Translations under genes and position numbers: made by a program
Assembly (NCBI RefSeq): GCF_001439695.1
Contig: NZ_JYLL01000003.1
Location: 248,001-312,000, forward strand
Direction of reading: 5' to 3'
DNA: 64,000 nucleotides
From: Pseudomonas veronii
GTDB taxonomy: Bacteria > Pseudomonadota > Gammaproteobacteria > Pseudomonadales > Pseudomonadaceae
Part shown: in pieces, positions 1 through 6,990 of the stretch
How the letters are laid out: every line of letters begins with the position of its first letter
Numbering within the stretch: position 1 is the first letter of the stretch
Notes under the pieces: model-generated
Told to the model about the DNA's origin: nothing
Database searches by the model: none
What the model saw: the letters and a program-made list of their open reading frames with translations, nothing else

Positions 1-362
1 AGCAAGGCATCCTGGACCACGCGGTTTTCGACGATATGCCCGAGCACTTCGGCATGCACGCTGGCCGCCGAAAAATGGATCTGCCCGGTGCCGCTGCCGT
101 CCCACACCTGCATCTCGCCATACGGGCTGGCGCGCCGTGCGACGATGCCATCCCACACGCCAAGGCGCTCAAGGATGCGCTGGCTGGCGGCCGACAAGGC
201 GCTCACCCGCGGCTCGAAAGCCGCGTCAGGCTCGAACGGCTTGACGCTCAGCGGGCTGCCGTCGAGCAGCAGCACCTGCAGGCCACTGCCCTGCAACGCC
301 AGCGCCAGGGCGCTCCCGACCATTCCGGCCCCGACAATCAGCACATCTGCGCGCATATCCAT
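1..362 (-). CDS. ubiI: UbiI/VisC-type ubiquinone biosynthesis FAD hydroxylase (partial, N-terminus only)
   Basis: About 120 N-terminal residues are visible; the gene runs off the left edge. The protein opens with a Rossmann FAD-binding motif (GAGMVGSALALAL, about residues 11-23), continues with a PRVSALS stretch and then the VWDGSGTG and LGHIVEN motifs typical of UbiH/UbiI-family flavin monooxygenases. Members hydroxylate the ring of the ubiquinone precursor at the inner membrane. It lies 79 bp downstream of ubiH in the same direction, as in E. coli ubiH-visC, which supports UbiI over UbiF. Start is ATG at 362; a second ATG at 356 is possible. Assignment among the paralogous hydroxylases is by synteny. 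Confidence 0.85.
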   Translation of the reverse strand, partial: MDMRADVLIVGAGMVGSALALALQGSGLQVLLLDGSPLSVKPFEPDAAFEPRVSALSAASQRILERLGVWDGIVARRASPYGEMQVWDGSGTGQIHFSAASVHAEVLGHIVENRVVQDAL

Positions 363-441
363 GCTTTAAGCCTGTCTCGCTGGCGGCTTGCGCCGCACGT
401 AAAGGGTTAATCTCATCCCGTCCCGAACGATGTAGTCGCGG

Positions 442-1629
442 CTACGCATCGGGACGCGTGCCCAGGCCCATGGCTTGACGGGCGAACCAGCGTTTCGCCG
501 GCGGCAGCAGGTCGAGGCCCAGCAGGCCCATGTTGCGCCCCAGTGCGACCAGCGGCTGGGCGCTGCCGAACAGGCGCGTGACCTGATCGGAGAAACCCAC
601 GGTCAGCGTTTGATCCATGCGCTGCCGCTCGCGATATGCCTGCAAGGTCGCCAGGTCACCCGGCACCGCCGGCCCGGCCAGCAAGGCCTCGGCCAAGGCA
701 TTCGCATCGCGCAGGGACAGGTTGAAGCCCTGCCCGGCAATCGGGTGCAGGCTGTGGGCGGCATTGCCGAGGATCGCCAGGTGCGAGCGCACTTGTTCTT
801 CGGCTTCCACCAGGGTCAGCGGGTACAGATGCCGCGCACCGACCTGCTTCAAGGTGCCCAGGCGGTAGCCGAACACGCCCTGCAATTCACTGAGGAAACT
901 GCGCTCATCCAGGTTGGCCAGGCGCTGGGCGTCCATGCCGGCACGGGTCCAGACCAGCGCGCAGCGGTTGTCCGGCAGCGGCAGCAGGGCCATCGGGCCT
1001 TCATCGGTGAAGCGCTCGAAGGCTTCGCCGTTGTGGGCTTCGCTCGGGGTGATATTGGCGATCAGCGCGCTCTGGTTGTACGGGCGGGATTTCACGCCGA
1101 TCCCCAGTTGCTCGCGCAGGCCGGAGCGACCGCCGTCGGCCAGCACCGCCAGGTCGCACTCCAGCACGGTTTCGTCGTTGAGGGTCAGGCGATAGCCATC
1201 GGGCAGCGGCTCCATGCGCGTGACTTCGGCCGGGCAACGCCAACTGACCACGTCCTTATCCAGGCCTTGCCACAGGCATTGGCCGAGCCAGGCATTCTCC
1301 ACCACGTAGCCGAGGGCCGGCACGCCCTCTTCCATGGCGGATAAGCGCGCGGTGGAGAAGCGCCCGCGGTCCGACACATGGATCTGCTTGATCGGCTCGG
1401 CGCGGCGGGAGATGGCCTGCCACAGACCCAGACGCTGATAGATCTGCCGCGCGCCATAGGACAGCGCCGAAGAGCGTGCGTCGTAGCTCGGCTGGTAGCT
1501 GTCGCCCGGTGCGAAGGGTTCGATCAGCAGGATCTTCCAGCCCCGCGCCTTGGCCCCGTCCTGCAGCGCCAACGCCAGGCTCGCGCCCACCAGGCCGCCG
1601 CCGATAATGGCCAGGTTGACCCGGCTCAT
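442..1629 (-). CDS. ubiH: 2-octaprenyl-6-methoxyphenyl hydroxylase UbiH
   Basis: FAD-dependent monooxygenase of aerobic ubiquinone biosynthesis, 395 aa, the usual family length. Visible motifs are the N-terminal dinucleotide-binding GGGLVG (residues 9-14), a central LADGGRSG (DG motif contacting FAD and NADPH in this family) and the second FAD motif GNAAHSLHPIAGQG (residues 288-301), where the His-Pro-x-x-Gly-Gln-Gly core is the UbiH/COQ6 signature. The start overlaps the pepP stop by 4 bp (ATGA), implying translational coupling. It sits between pepP and ubiI, the classic ygfB-pepP-ubiH-ubiI order of gammaproteobacteria. Confidence 0.95.
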   Translation of the reverse strand: MSRVNLAIIGGGLVGASLALALQDGAKARGWKILLIEPFAPGDSYQPSYDARSSALSYGARQIYQRLGLWQAISRRAEPIKQIHVSDRGRFSTARLSAMEEGVPALGYVVENAWLGQCLWQGLDKDVVSWRCPAEVTRMEPLPDGYRLTLNDETVLECDLAVLADGGRSGLREQLGIGVKSRPYNQSALIANITPSEAHNGEAFERFTDEGPMALLPLPDNRCALVWTRAGMDAQRLANLDERSFLSELQGVFGYRLGTLKQVGARHLYPLTLVEAEEQVRSHLAILGNAAHSLHPIAGQGFNLSLRDANALAEALLAGPAVPGDLATLQAYRERQRMDQTLTVGFSDQVTRLFGSAQPLVALGRNMGLLGLDLLPPAKRWFARQAMGLGTRPDA

Positions 1630-2948
1630 CGGGCGGCCGCCATCAACGCTTCGATGTCGGCGACGGTCTTGGGCACGCCGCCGGTCAGAATGTCACAGCC
1701 TTGCTTGGTCACTACCACGTCGTCCTCGATGCGTACGCCGATGCCACGCCATTTCTTTGCCACGCTCTGGTTGTCCGGCGAAATATAGATCCCCGGCTCC
1801 ACGGTCAACGTCATGCCGACCTCCAGCACACGCCATTCACCGCCCACTTTGTACTCGCCGACATCATGCACATCCATCCCCAGCCAATGGCCGGCGCGGT
1901 GCATGTAGAACGGTTTGTAGGCTTCGCCGGCGATCAGTTCGTCAACGTCCCCTTGCAGCAACCCCAGCCTCACCAGCCCGGCAGTGATGACCTGCACGGT
2001 GGCCTCATGGGCCTGGTTCCAATGCTTGTTCGGTGCAATCTCGGCGAAGGCGGCTTCCTGGGCGGCCAGCACGACTTCATAGATCGCCTGTTGCTCGGGC
2101 GAAAACTTGCCGTTGACCGGCCAGGTGCGGGTGATGTCGCTGGCGTAGCAGTCGATCTCGCAACCGGCGTCGATCAGCACCAGGTCGCCGTCCTTGAGCA
2201 GCGCGTCATTCTGCTGGTAATGCAGGATGCAACTGTTGCGCCCGGCGGCGACGATGGAGCCATAGGCCGGCATCTTCGCGCCGCCTTTGCGGAACTCGTA
2301 ATCCAGCTCGGCTTCGAGGCTGAACTCGCGCAAGCCGGCGCGGCTGGCCTGCATGGCCCGCACGTGGGCGGCGCAGGAAATCCGCGCAGCTTCGCGCATC
2401 ACCTTCACTTCCGCCGCCGATTTATACAGGCGCATATCGTGGAGCAGATGATCCAGGGCAACGAATTCGTTCGGCGGCTGGGCGCCCAGGTGCGCTTTGG
2501 AGCGGATGATGTTGATCCACTCCATCAGGTGCCGGTCGAACTCGGCATTGCTGCCCATCGCCGAATACACCCGGTCGCGGCCTTCGATCAGGCCGGGCAG
2601 GATGTCGTGGATATCGGTGATGGGGAAGGCATCGTCGGCGCCGAAATCACGGATCGCGCCTTCGGTACCGGCACGCAAGCCGTCCCACAGTTCGCGCTCG
2701 GCATTGCGTTCGCGACAGAACAGCACGTACTCGCCGTGCGGGCGACCGGGCATCAGCACGATCACCGCTTCGGGCTCGGGGAAGCCGCTCAGGTACTGGA
2801 AATCGCTGTCCTGGCGGTAGACATGTTCGACATCGCGATTGCGGATGGCCACCGCGGCGGCCGGCAGGATCGCGATACTGTTGGGTTCCATCTGCGCCAT
2901 GAGCGCCTTGCGGCGACGGGTGTATTCCGCTTTCGGGATATGGATCAT
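1626..2948 (-). CDS. pepP: Xaa-Pro aminopeptidase PepP (aminopeptidase P II)
   Basis: Cytosolic dimanganese peptidase removing the N-terminal residue when proline is second. 440 aa, nearly identical in length to E. coli PepP. The pita-bread metal ligands are all visible: Asp260 and Asp271 (LIDAGCEIDCYASDIT), His354 (HRAGHWLGMDVHD), Glu384 (TVEPGIYI) and Glu408 (GIGVRIEDD). The N-terminal about 170 residues form the non-catalytic creatinase-like domain. It is 20 bp downstream of ygfB and overlaps ubiH by 4 bp, so the cluster is probably one transcript. Confidence 0.96.
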   Translation of the reverse strand: MIHIPKAEYTRRRKALMAQMEPNSIAILPAAAVAIRNRDVEHVYRQDSDFQYLSGFPEPEAVIVLMPGRPHGEYVLFCRERNAERELWDGLRAGTEGAIRDFGADDAFPITDIHDILPGLIEGRDRVYSAMGSNAEFDRHLMEWINIIRSKAHLGAQPPNEFVALDHLLHDMRLYKSAAEVKVMREAARISCAAHVRAMQASRAGLREFSLEAELDYEFRKGGAKMPAYGSIVAAGRNSCILHYQQNDALLKDGDLVLIDAGCEIDCYASDITRTWPVNGKFSPEQQAIYEVVLAAQEAAFAEIAPNKHWNQAHEATVQVITAGLVRLGLLQGDVDELIAGEAYKPFYMHRAGHWLGMDVHDVGEYKVGGEWRVLEVGMTLTVEPGIYISPDNQSVAKKWRGIGVRIEDDVVVTKQGCDILTGGVPKTVADIEALMAAAR

Positions 2949-2968
2949 GGGCAGACGGGCTTCCTTTC

Positions 2969-3526
2969 TCAGTGCAGCGACGGCTTGGGGGTGGCCGGTT
3001 CAGCGGACTTCTTGGTCTCGGTGAACAGCAGCAGCGGCGCGACGCGCAGGTATTCCATGACTTCCATGTAGTCGCCTTCGCCGTCTTCGGATTCTTCCAG
3101 GGCATCTTGCACCTGGGAGATGGCCGCCAGGTCCTGCAGCACTTCCTTGGCGTCGGTGCTCAGCTCCAGGCCGCCGGCATTCACGCCAAAGCCATGGAGG
3201 AAGCCCTGGCACCATTGGCCCAGCGCGGCAGCACGTTCGGTGAGCGGTGCATCGTCGGTCGGCAGCAGCAGGACCACGGTGACGTCATCACCGGTCAGCT
3301 CGCCCTTGACCATTTCCTGCAGGCCGATCAGCGCGTTACGCACGTTCTCGGAGGGCTCGGTTTCCAGCAGTTCAGCCACATCGGCCAGCCAGTTGTCGGC
3401 GTCAAAGCCAACACCGGTGCAACTGCGGCCCAGCAACACGCCGTGCAGTTCGGCGGGCGAGCAAGGATGACCGCTGGAGCTCAGCAGTTTGGTAAAAGCA
3501 TCGTACGGGGAGTTCTGAATGGGCAT
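2969..3526 (-). CDS. ygfB: YgfB/YecA-type UPF0149 family protein
   Basis: 185 aa, acidic, with the family motif [16 protein letters not shown] near residues 22-37 and the [12 protein letters not shown] opening typical of UPF0149 proteins. In P. aeruginosa the YgfB homologue has been tied to regulation of the ampDH3 amidase and beta-lactam tolerance; whether that holds here cannot be seen. First gene of the ygfB-pepP-ubiH-ubiI cluster and divergent from the zapA cluster; the 137-bp gap must hold both promoters. Confidence 0.9.
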   Translation of the reverse strand: MPIQNSPYDAFTKLLSSSGHPCSPAELHGVLLGRSCTGVGFDADNWLADVAELLETEPSENVRNALIGLQEMVKGELTGDDVTVVLLLPTDDAPLTERAAALGQWCQGFLHGFGVNAGGLELSTDAKEVLQDLAAISQVQDALEESEDGEGDYMEVMEYLRVAPLLLFTETKKSAEPATPKPSLH

Positions 3527-3663
3527 GGTGAGCTAGGCGCCAGACGGCGCAATGTCTAGAATGAAGCGCTGTATCCTAGCACCGGCAGACGCACCAGACT
3601 ATCAAGGGCGTCAGATCGTTTATCCTGCAGTTGCCATTCATCAGACAAATCCAGTGGAACCCA

Positions 3664-3873
3664 ATGGAAGACACCGACCTGCAAGCGCTGATGGCCAGAC
3701 TCGAATTGCTAATTGATCGGGTCGAGCAACTAAAGAGGCAAAACGGACTCCTATTAGCTCAGGAAAAGACCTGGCGCGAGGAACGCGCTCACCTCATTGA
3801 AAAAAACGAAATCGCCCGGCGTAAGGTCGAGTCGATGATTTCGCGCCTGAAGGCCCTGGAGCAAGACTCATGA
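3664..3873 (+). CDS. TIGR02449-family coiled-coil protein, possible ZapB-like partner of ZapA
   Basis: 69 aa from ATG 3664 (a longer reading from 3631 adds 11 residues without the family start; the MEDTDLQAL beginning fits better). Almost the whole protein is charged, heptad-patterned helix (LELLIDRVEQLKRQNGLLL and onward), predicting a dimeric coiled coil with no membrane segment or catalytic motif. The stop overlaps the zapA start by 4 bp. Size, composition and coupling to zapA resemble E. coli ZapB, an 81-aa coiled coil that bridges ZapA to MatP; a role in the Z-ring layer is inference. Confidence 0.85.
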   Translation: MEDTDLQALMARLELLIDRVEQLKRQNGLLLAQEKTWREERAHLIEKNEIARRKVESMISRLKALEQDS

Positions 3874-4187
3874 GTTCAAGCAATAGCGTCACCGTGCAGA
3901 TTCTCGACAAAGAATATTCGATCATCTGCCCCCAGGAAGAGCGCAGCAACCTGGTGAGCGCCGCCCGCTACCTGGACGGCAAGATGCGTGAAATCCGCAG
4001 CAGCGGCAAAGTGATCGGCGCCGACCGCATCGCCGTGATGGCCGCGTTGAATATCACCCACGATCTGCTGCATAAGCAGGAGCGCCCGGACGTGCAGGCC
4101 AGCGGCTCGACGCGCGAGCAGGTACGTGACCTGCTGGAGCGTGTGGACCTGGCACTGTCCAACGATTCCGACACATCCAAGGGCTGA
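3870..4187 (+). CDS. zapA: Cell division protein ZapA
   Basis: 105 aa. FtsZ-associated protein that crosslinks and stabilises protofilaments at mid-cell. The N-terminal dimer-forming globular part carries the signature VTVQILDKEYSIICP followed by LVSAARYLDGKMREIR; the C-terminal half is a helix (AVMAALNITHDLL) forming the antiparallel coiled-coil tetramer. Overlaps the upstream coiled-coil gene by 4 bp and is followed at once by the 6S RNA gene, the conserved zapA-ssrS-ygfA order. Confidence 0.96.
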   Translation: MSSSNSVTVQILDKEYSIICPQEERSNLVSAARYLDGKMREIRSSGKVIGADRIAVMAALNITHDLLHKQERPDVQASGSTREQVRDLLERVDLALSNDSDTSKG

Positions 4188-4212
4188 TTGCCGCATCTGT
4201 TTAAGGTATACT
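4188..4212 (+). promoter_or_regulatory. Promoter of the 6S RNA gene
   Basis: A near-consensus -10 hexamer TATACT lies at 4207-4212, just after the zapA stop. No good -35 is seen at the right spacing (CTGATT at 4184-4189 is the best at 17 bp). The predicted start is around 4218-4220, where the 6S-like sequence begins. Confidence 0.6.
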
Positions 4213-4217
4213 CGCCC

Positions 4218-4398
4218 CACTCCCTGGCGTGCTTGCCAGTCGGCGATGTCCCGGAGCCGATTCGCACTACCCTGGAAGTTGCACGTTTGGCTGGTGTGCA
4301 TGTCCGCTAGACGGAAAGCCTTAAAGCCTACTGCTTCTTCCACCTTGAACTTTCGGGTTCAAGGGCTTAGTCGACAGCGGTTCTGTCGGGGAGCCTGA
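4218..4398 (+). ncRNA. ssrS: 6S RNA
   Basis: About 180-nt RNA that binds the sigma70 holoenzyme as an open-promoter mimic. Recognised by conserved blocks also present in E. coli 6S RNA: GGAGCCGAT near 4253, AAGCCTTAAA near 4316, and the hairpin CACCTTGAACttTCGGGTTCAAGGG at about 4340-4365, with terminal pairing between the 5' TCCC and the 3' GGGGA segment near 4388-4392. Position between zapA and the 5-formyl-THF cyclo-ligase gene is diagnostic. Exact ends are estimated. Confidence 0.93.
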
Positions 4399-4409
4399 AT
4401 CCCAAACTC

Positions 4410-4440
4410 AATGCCAGTCCCAGGACTGGCATTGTTTTAT
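4410..4440 (+). terminator. Rho-independent terminator after 6S RNA
   Basis: Perfect 11-bp inverted repeat, AATGCCAGTCC (4410-4420) with GGACTGGCATT (4423-4433), followed by GTTTTAT. It could end 6S RNA precursors, with partial read-through into ygfA. The upstream candidate start of ygfA at 4439 lies inside its U-tract. Confidence 0.85.
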
Positions 4441-4453
4441 GAGCCGAAAAACC

Positions 4454-5083
4454 ATGACCGAACCTGCGCCGCTTTCCCGTCCGCAACTTCGACGCATGTT
4501 GCGCAACGCCCGCCGCGCACTCACGCCAAGCGAGCAGCGAAAAGCCGCCCAAGGCGTGTATCGGCAACTGGCACAGCACCCGCTGTTTCGCCGGGCCAAG
4601 CATATTTCCCTGTATCTGCCGACGGACGGTGAAATCGATCCGCGCTTGCTGCTGCGTGCGGCTCAGCGGCGGGGCAAGGCCACTTACCTGCCGGTGCTCA
4701 GCGCCTGGCCACGGACCAAGATGGTGTTCCAGCGCGTTCGCCCCGGGGAGAAGTTGCAGCCCAATCGCTTTCGCATACTTGAACCACGAGTGAATGTCCG
4801 CCGCCAGCGCAAGGTCTTGGCGCTGGACCTGGTGCTATTGCCGTTGGTGGGGTTCGATGACGCGGGGGGACGGCTGGGCATGGGTGGCGGTTTTTATGAC
4901 CGCAGCCTGGCTTACCTGGCGCGCCGCCAGCACTGGCGCAAGCCGACGCTGCTGGGCCTGGCCCATGAATGCCAGAAAGTCGAACAGCTGGTGCAGGCGA
5001 GTTGGGATGTGCCGTTGGCGGGCACCGTCACCGATAAGCAGTGGTATATCGCACAGGCGTCGCTGGAACCCGCGACGCCCTGA
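4454..5083 (+). CDS. ygfA: 5-formyltetrahydrofolate cyclo-ligase (methenyl-THF synthetase)
   Basis: ATP-dependent conversion of 5-formyl-THF to 5,10-methenyl-THF. About 209 aa from ATG 4454; an ATG at 4439 would add five residues but lies in the 6S terminator. Neither has a clear Shine-Dalgarno sequence. Family motifs: SEQRKAAQGVYRQL near the N-terminus, LYLPTDGEIDP, LDLVLLPLVGFDDAGGRLGMGGGFYDR (substrate and nucleotide-binding GMGxGYYD-type motif) and the C-terminal LGLAHECQ. Adjacent to ssrS as in E. coli, where 6S RNA and ygfA are co-transcribed. Confidence 0.93.
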   Translation: MTEPAPLSRPQLRRMLRNARRALTPSEQRKAAQGVYRQLAQHPLFRRAKHISLYLPTDGEIDPRLLLRAAQRRGKATYLPVLSAWPRTKMVFQRVRPGEKLQPNRFRILEPRVNVRRQRKVLALDLVLLPLVGFDDAGGRLGMGGGFYDRSLAYLARRQHWRKPTLLGLAHECQKVEQLVQASWDVPLAGTVTDKQWYIAQASLEPATP

Positions 5084-5090
5084 AGAAGGG

Positions 5091-5240
5091 TTAACGCTTG
5101 AACGGTTGTAGCGGCTGCTGGGTCAGTTCAACGGGCGCATCGGTCTTGTTCGACCATAAGCTTTGCGCATACCCGGTGGTCACGACGCCCAGACCAAACA
5201 AAATAACCAGTATCCATAGTAAATCCGGTTTGCGTTGCAT
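5091..5240 (-). CDS. Small single-pass membrane protein, 49 aa, unknown function
   Basis: Short reading frame from ATG 5240 behind a strong purine-rich Shine-Dalgarno (AAGGGGGG, 8 bp upstream). Product begins MQRKPDLLWILVILFGLGVV: two basic residues, then one hydrophobic helix (about residues 7-21), then a polar tail with glutamines ending in Lys-Arg. It would sit in the inner membrane with the tail outside, by the positive-inside rule. It converges on ygfA, with stops 7 bp apart. No family is recognised; the good ribosome site and coherent topology argue that it is real. Confidence 0.7.
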   Translation of the reverse strand: MQRKPDLLWILVILFGLGVVTTGYAQSLWSNKTDAPVELTQQPLQPFKR

Positions 5241-5435
5241 CGATTGCCCCCCTTCAGGCACCTCGTACACGATGACAACAACGTTCCAAAGTAGTCCGTT
5301 GCAGCTGCGTCAAGCTTAAAATCCCGGCATTCTGCGTTAACGTGAACCAACACGCAAACCTTGACGCCAACCGACCGTCGGTTTGTCATGCAATTGCCCC
5401 ACAACCTGTCCAACGCCTTTTTCAGGAGCCCCCCA

Positions 5436-5885
5436 ATGGCCTACTGGCTGATGAAATCCGAGCCCGACGAACTCTCCATCACCGGCCTGGAACACCTCGG
5501 CGAAGCGCGATGGGACGGGGTTCGCAACTATCAGGCGCGCAACTTTCTGCGTGCGATGGCGGTGGGCGATGAGTTTTTCTTCTACCACTCCAGCTGCCCC
5601 GAGCCTGGCATTGCCGGCATCGGCAAAATCGTCGTGGCGGCGTATCCCGACCCCACCGCGCTGGAACCTTCCAGCCACTATTTCGACGCCAAGGCCAGCC
5701 CGGACAAAAACCCGTGGAGCGCGATCGACGTGGCCCACGTCCAGACGTTTCCCAAGGTGCTCGGCCTGGGCTATCTGAAGCAGCAAATCGCCCTGGCCGA
5801 ACTGCCCCTGGTGCAAAAAGGCAGCCGTCTGTCAGTGATGCCGGTGACCGCCGAGCAATGGTCGGCGGTCCTCGCGCTGGGCTGA
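5436..5885 (+). CDS. EVE domain-containing protein (PUA-like fold)
   Basis: 149 aa from ATG 5436, chosen for its AGGAG 7-8 bp upstream; the longer frame from 5361 lacks a ribosome site. Starts MAYWLMKSEPDELSI and shows WDGVRNYQARNFLR, GDEFFFYHSSCPEPGIAGIGKIV and DPKNPW-like motifs of EVE/thymocyte nuclear protein 1 proteins, which are cytosolic readers of modified bases. EVE proteins in bacteria are often near DNA-modification genes, but here the neighbours are housekeeping, so no defence role is suggested. Commonly found next to ygfA in Pseudomonas. Confidence 0.93.
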   Translation: MAYWLMKSEPDELSITGLEHLGEARWDGVRNYQARNFLRAMAVGDEFFFYHSSCPEPGIAGIGKIVVAAYPDPTALEPSSHYFDAKASPDKNPWSAIDVAHVQTFPKVLGLGYLKQQIALAELPLVQKGSRLSVMPVTAEQWSAVLALG

Positions 5886-5956
5886 ACCGCAGAACCTTGC
5901 AGTCACGCGCCCGACGCATGCATCTGCAGCGCAACCGGGTTAGGCTTGCGCTTCAT

Positions 5957-5970
5957 TTGACCCGCATCAA
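5957..5970. promoter_or_regulatory. Candidate Anr/FNR box upstream of the HlyD-RbbA operon
   Basis: TTGAC-CCGC-ATCAA matches the Anr/FNR/Dnr consensus TTGAT-N4-ATCAA at 9 of 10 positions. It is centred about 61 bp before the HlyD start codon, a plausible activator position, though the matching -10 (CAGACT, 5992-5997) is weak. Confidence 0.5.
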
Positions 5971-6024
5971 GCGCCCTCGGGCCGAACCCGTCAGACTAGG
6001 ACGCTAACACCGCAGGAAGCATCT

Positions 6025-6990
6025 ATGTCCACGAACCACCGCACCTCCCAGCTGTTTGCCACCCTCCTGATTGTGTTGCTGCTCGCCGCCGGCGGTTTCG
6101 GTTACTGGAAATCCACCCAGGACCGTCTGCCCGAAGGCTTGAGCATGGGTAATGGCCGCCTGGAATCCACCGAAGTGCAGATCGCCGCCAAGATCCCCGG
6201 GCGTCTGGAAGAAGTGCGGGTGGATGAAGGCGACAAGGTACTCAAGGGCCAACTGCTCGCGCGCATGGACACCCGCACCCTGGAAGCCCAGCGCGCCCAG
6301 GCCGAAGCCGAAGTGCTGCGGGCCAGGGAAAACCTCGCCGCCGCCGAGGCCAATGTGCAATTGCGTCAGAGCGAACAACTGCTTGCCCACCAGGAACTCC
6401 AGCGGACCCAGGAGCTGTACAAACGCGGCTTCGCCAGTGGCCAACTGATCGACCAACAACAGTCGCGCCAGAACACCGGGAATGCGGCCGTGGTCGCCGC
6501 CCAGGCCCAGGTCAATTCGGCCAAGGCCGCGATCGGCGCCGCCCAGGCCCAGGTGGCGCAGCTCACCAGCGAAATCGACGACAGCAGCCTGCGCGCGCCC
6601 ATCGACGGCATTATCCAACTGCGCCTGGCCGAGCCGGGCGAAGTGCTCGGCGCCGGCGGGCGCGTATTGCTGCTGATCGACCCCGAGGATCAGTACATGA
6701 ACCTCTACCTGCCCGCCTCGGTGACCGGCGCCCTGACCGTCGGCAGCGATGCGCGCATCCTCCTCGACGCGCTCCCCGGCCAATCGCTGCCGGCCAAAAT
6801 CAGCTTCGTCGCGGCCAAATCGCAGTTCACCCCCAAAGAGGTGGAGACCCGCGATGAACGCCAGAAACTGGTATTCCGCGTCAAATTGCGCCTGACCCAA
6901 CCCAGCGCCGTGCCGCAGGCCAAACCGGGCATGCCCGGCGCCGGCTACATTCGCACGGCTGACATCCCATGGCCGGCCAACCTGCAATGA
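6025..6990 (+). CDS. HlyD-family periplasmic adaptor (YhiI-like) of a tripartite ABC exporter
   Basis: 321 aa membrane-fusion protein. One N-terminal transmembrane anchor (about residues 10-27, LFATLLIVLLLAAGGFGYW), then a biotinyl-lipoyl-like half (IAAKIPGRLEEVRVDEGDKVLKGQ), a long Ala/Gln-rich coiled-coil hairpin (about 75-185), the second lipoyl half (LRAPIDGIIQLRLAEPGEVL) and a beta-barrel domain. It would link the inner-membrane ABC parts to an outer-membrane channel encoded elsewhere. Its stop overlaps the next start (ATGA). Order HlyD-double ATPase/permease-permease equals E. coli yhiI-rbbA-yhhJ. Confidence 0.92.
   Translation: MSTNHRTSQLFATLLIVLLLAAGGFGYWKSTQDRLPEGLSMGNGRLESTEVQIAAKIPGRLEEVRVDEGDKVLKGQLLARMDTRTLEAQRAQAEAEVLRARENLAAAEANVQLRQSEQLLAHQELQRTQELYKRGFASGQLIDQQQSRQNTGNAAVVAAQAQVNSAKAAIGAAQAQVAQLTSEIDDSSLRAPIDGIIQLRLAEPGEVLGAGGRVLLLIDPEDQYMNLYLPASVTGALTVGSDARILLDALPGQSLPAKISFVAAKSQFTPKEVETRDERQKLVFRVKLRLTQPSAVPQAKPGMPGAGYIRTADIPWPANLQ

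Noticed and set aside
5436..5885. EVE protein as part of a DNA-modification defence system
   Set aside because: No restriction, methylation or nuclease genes nearby; conserved housekeeping context.
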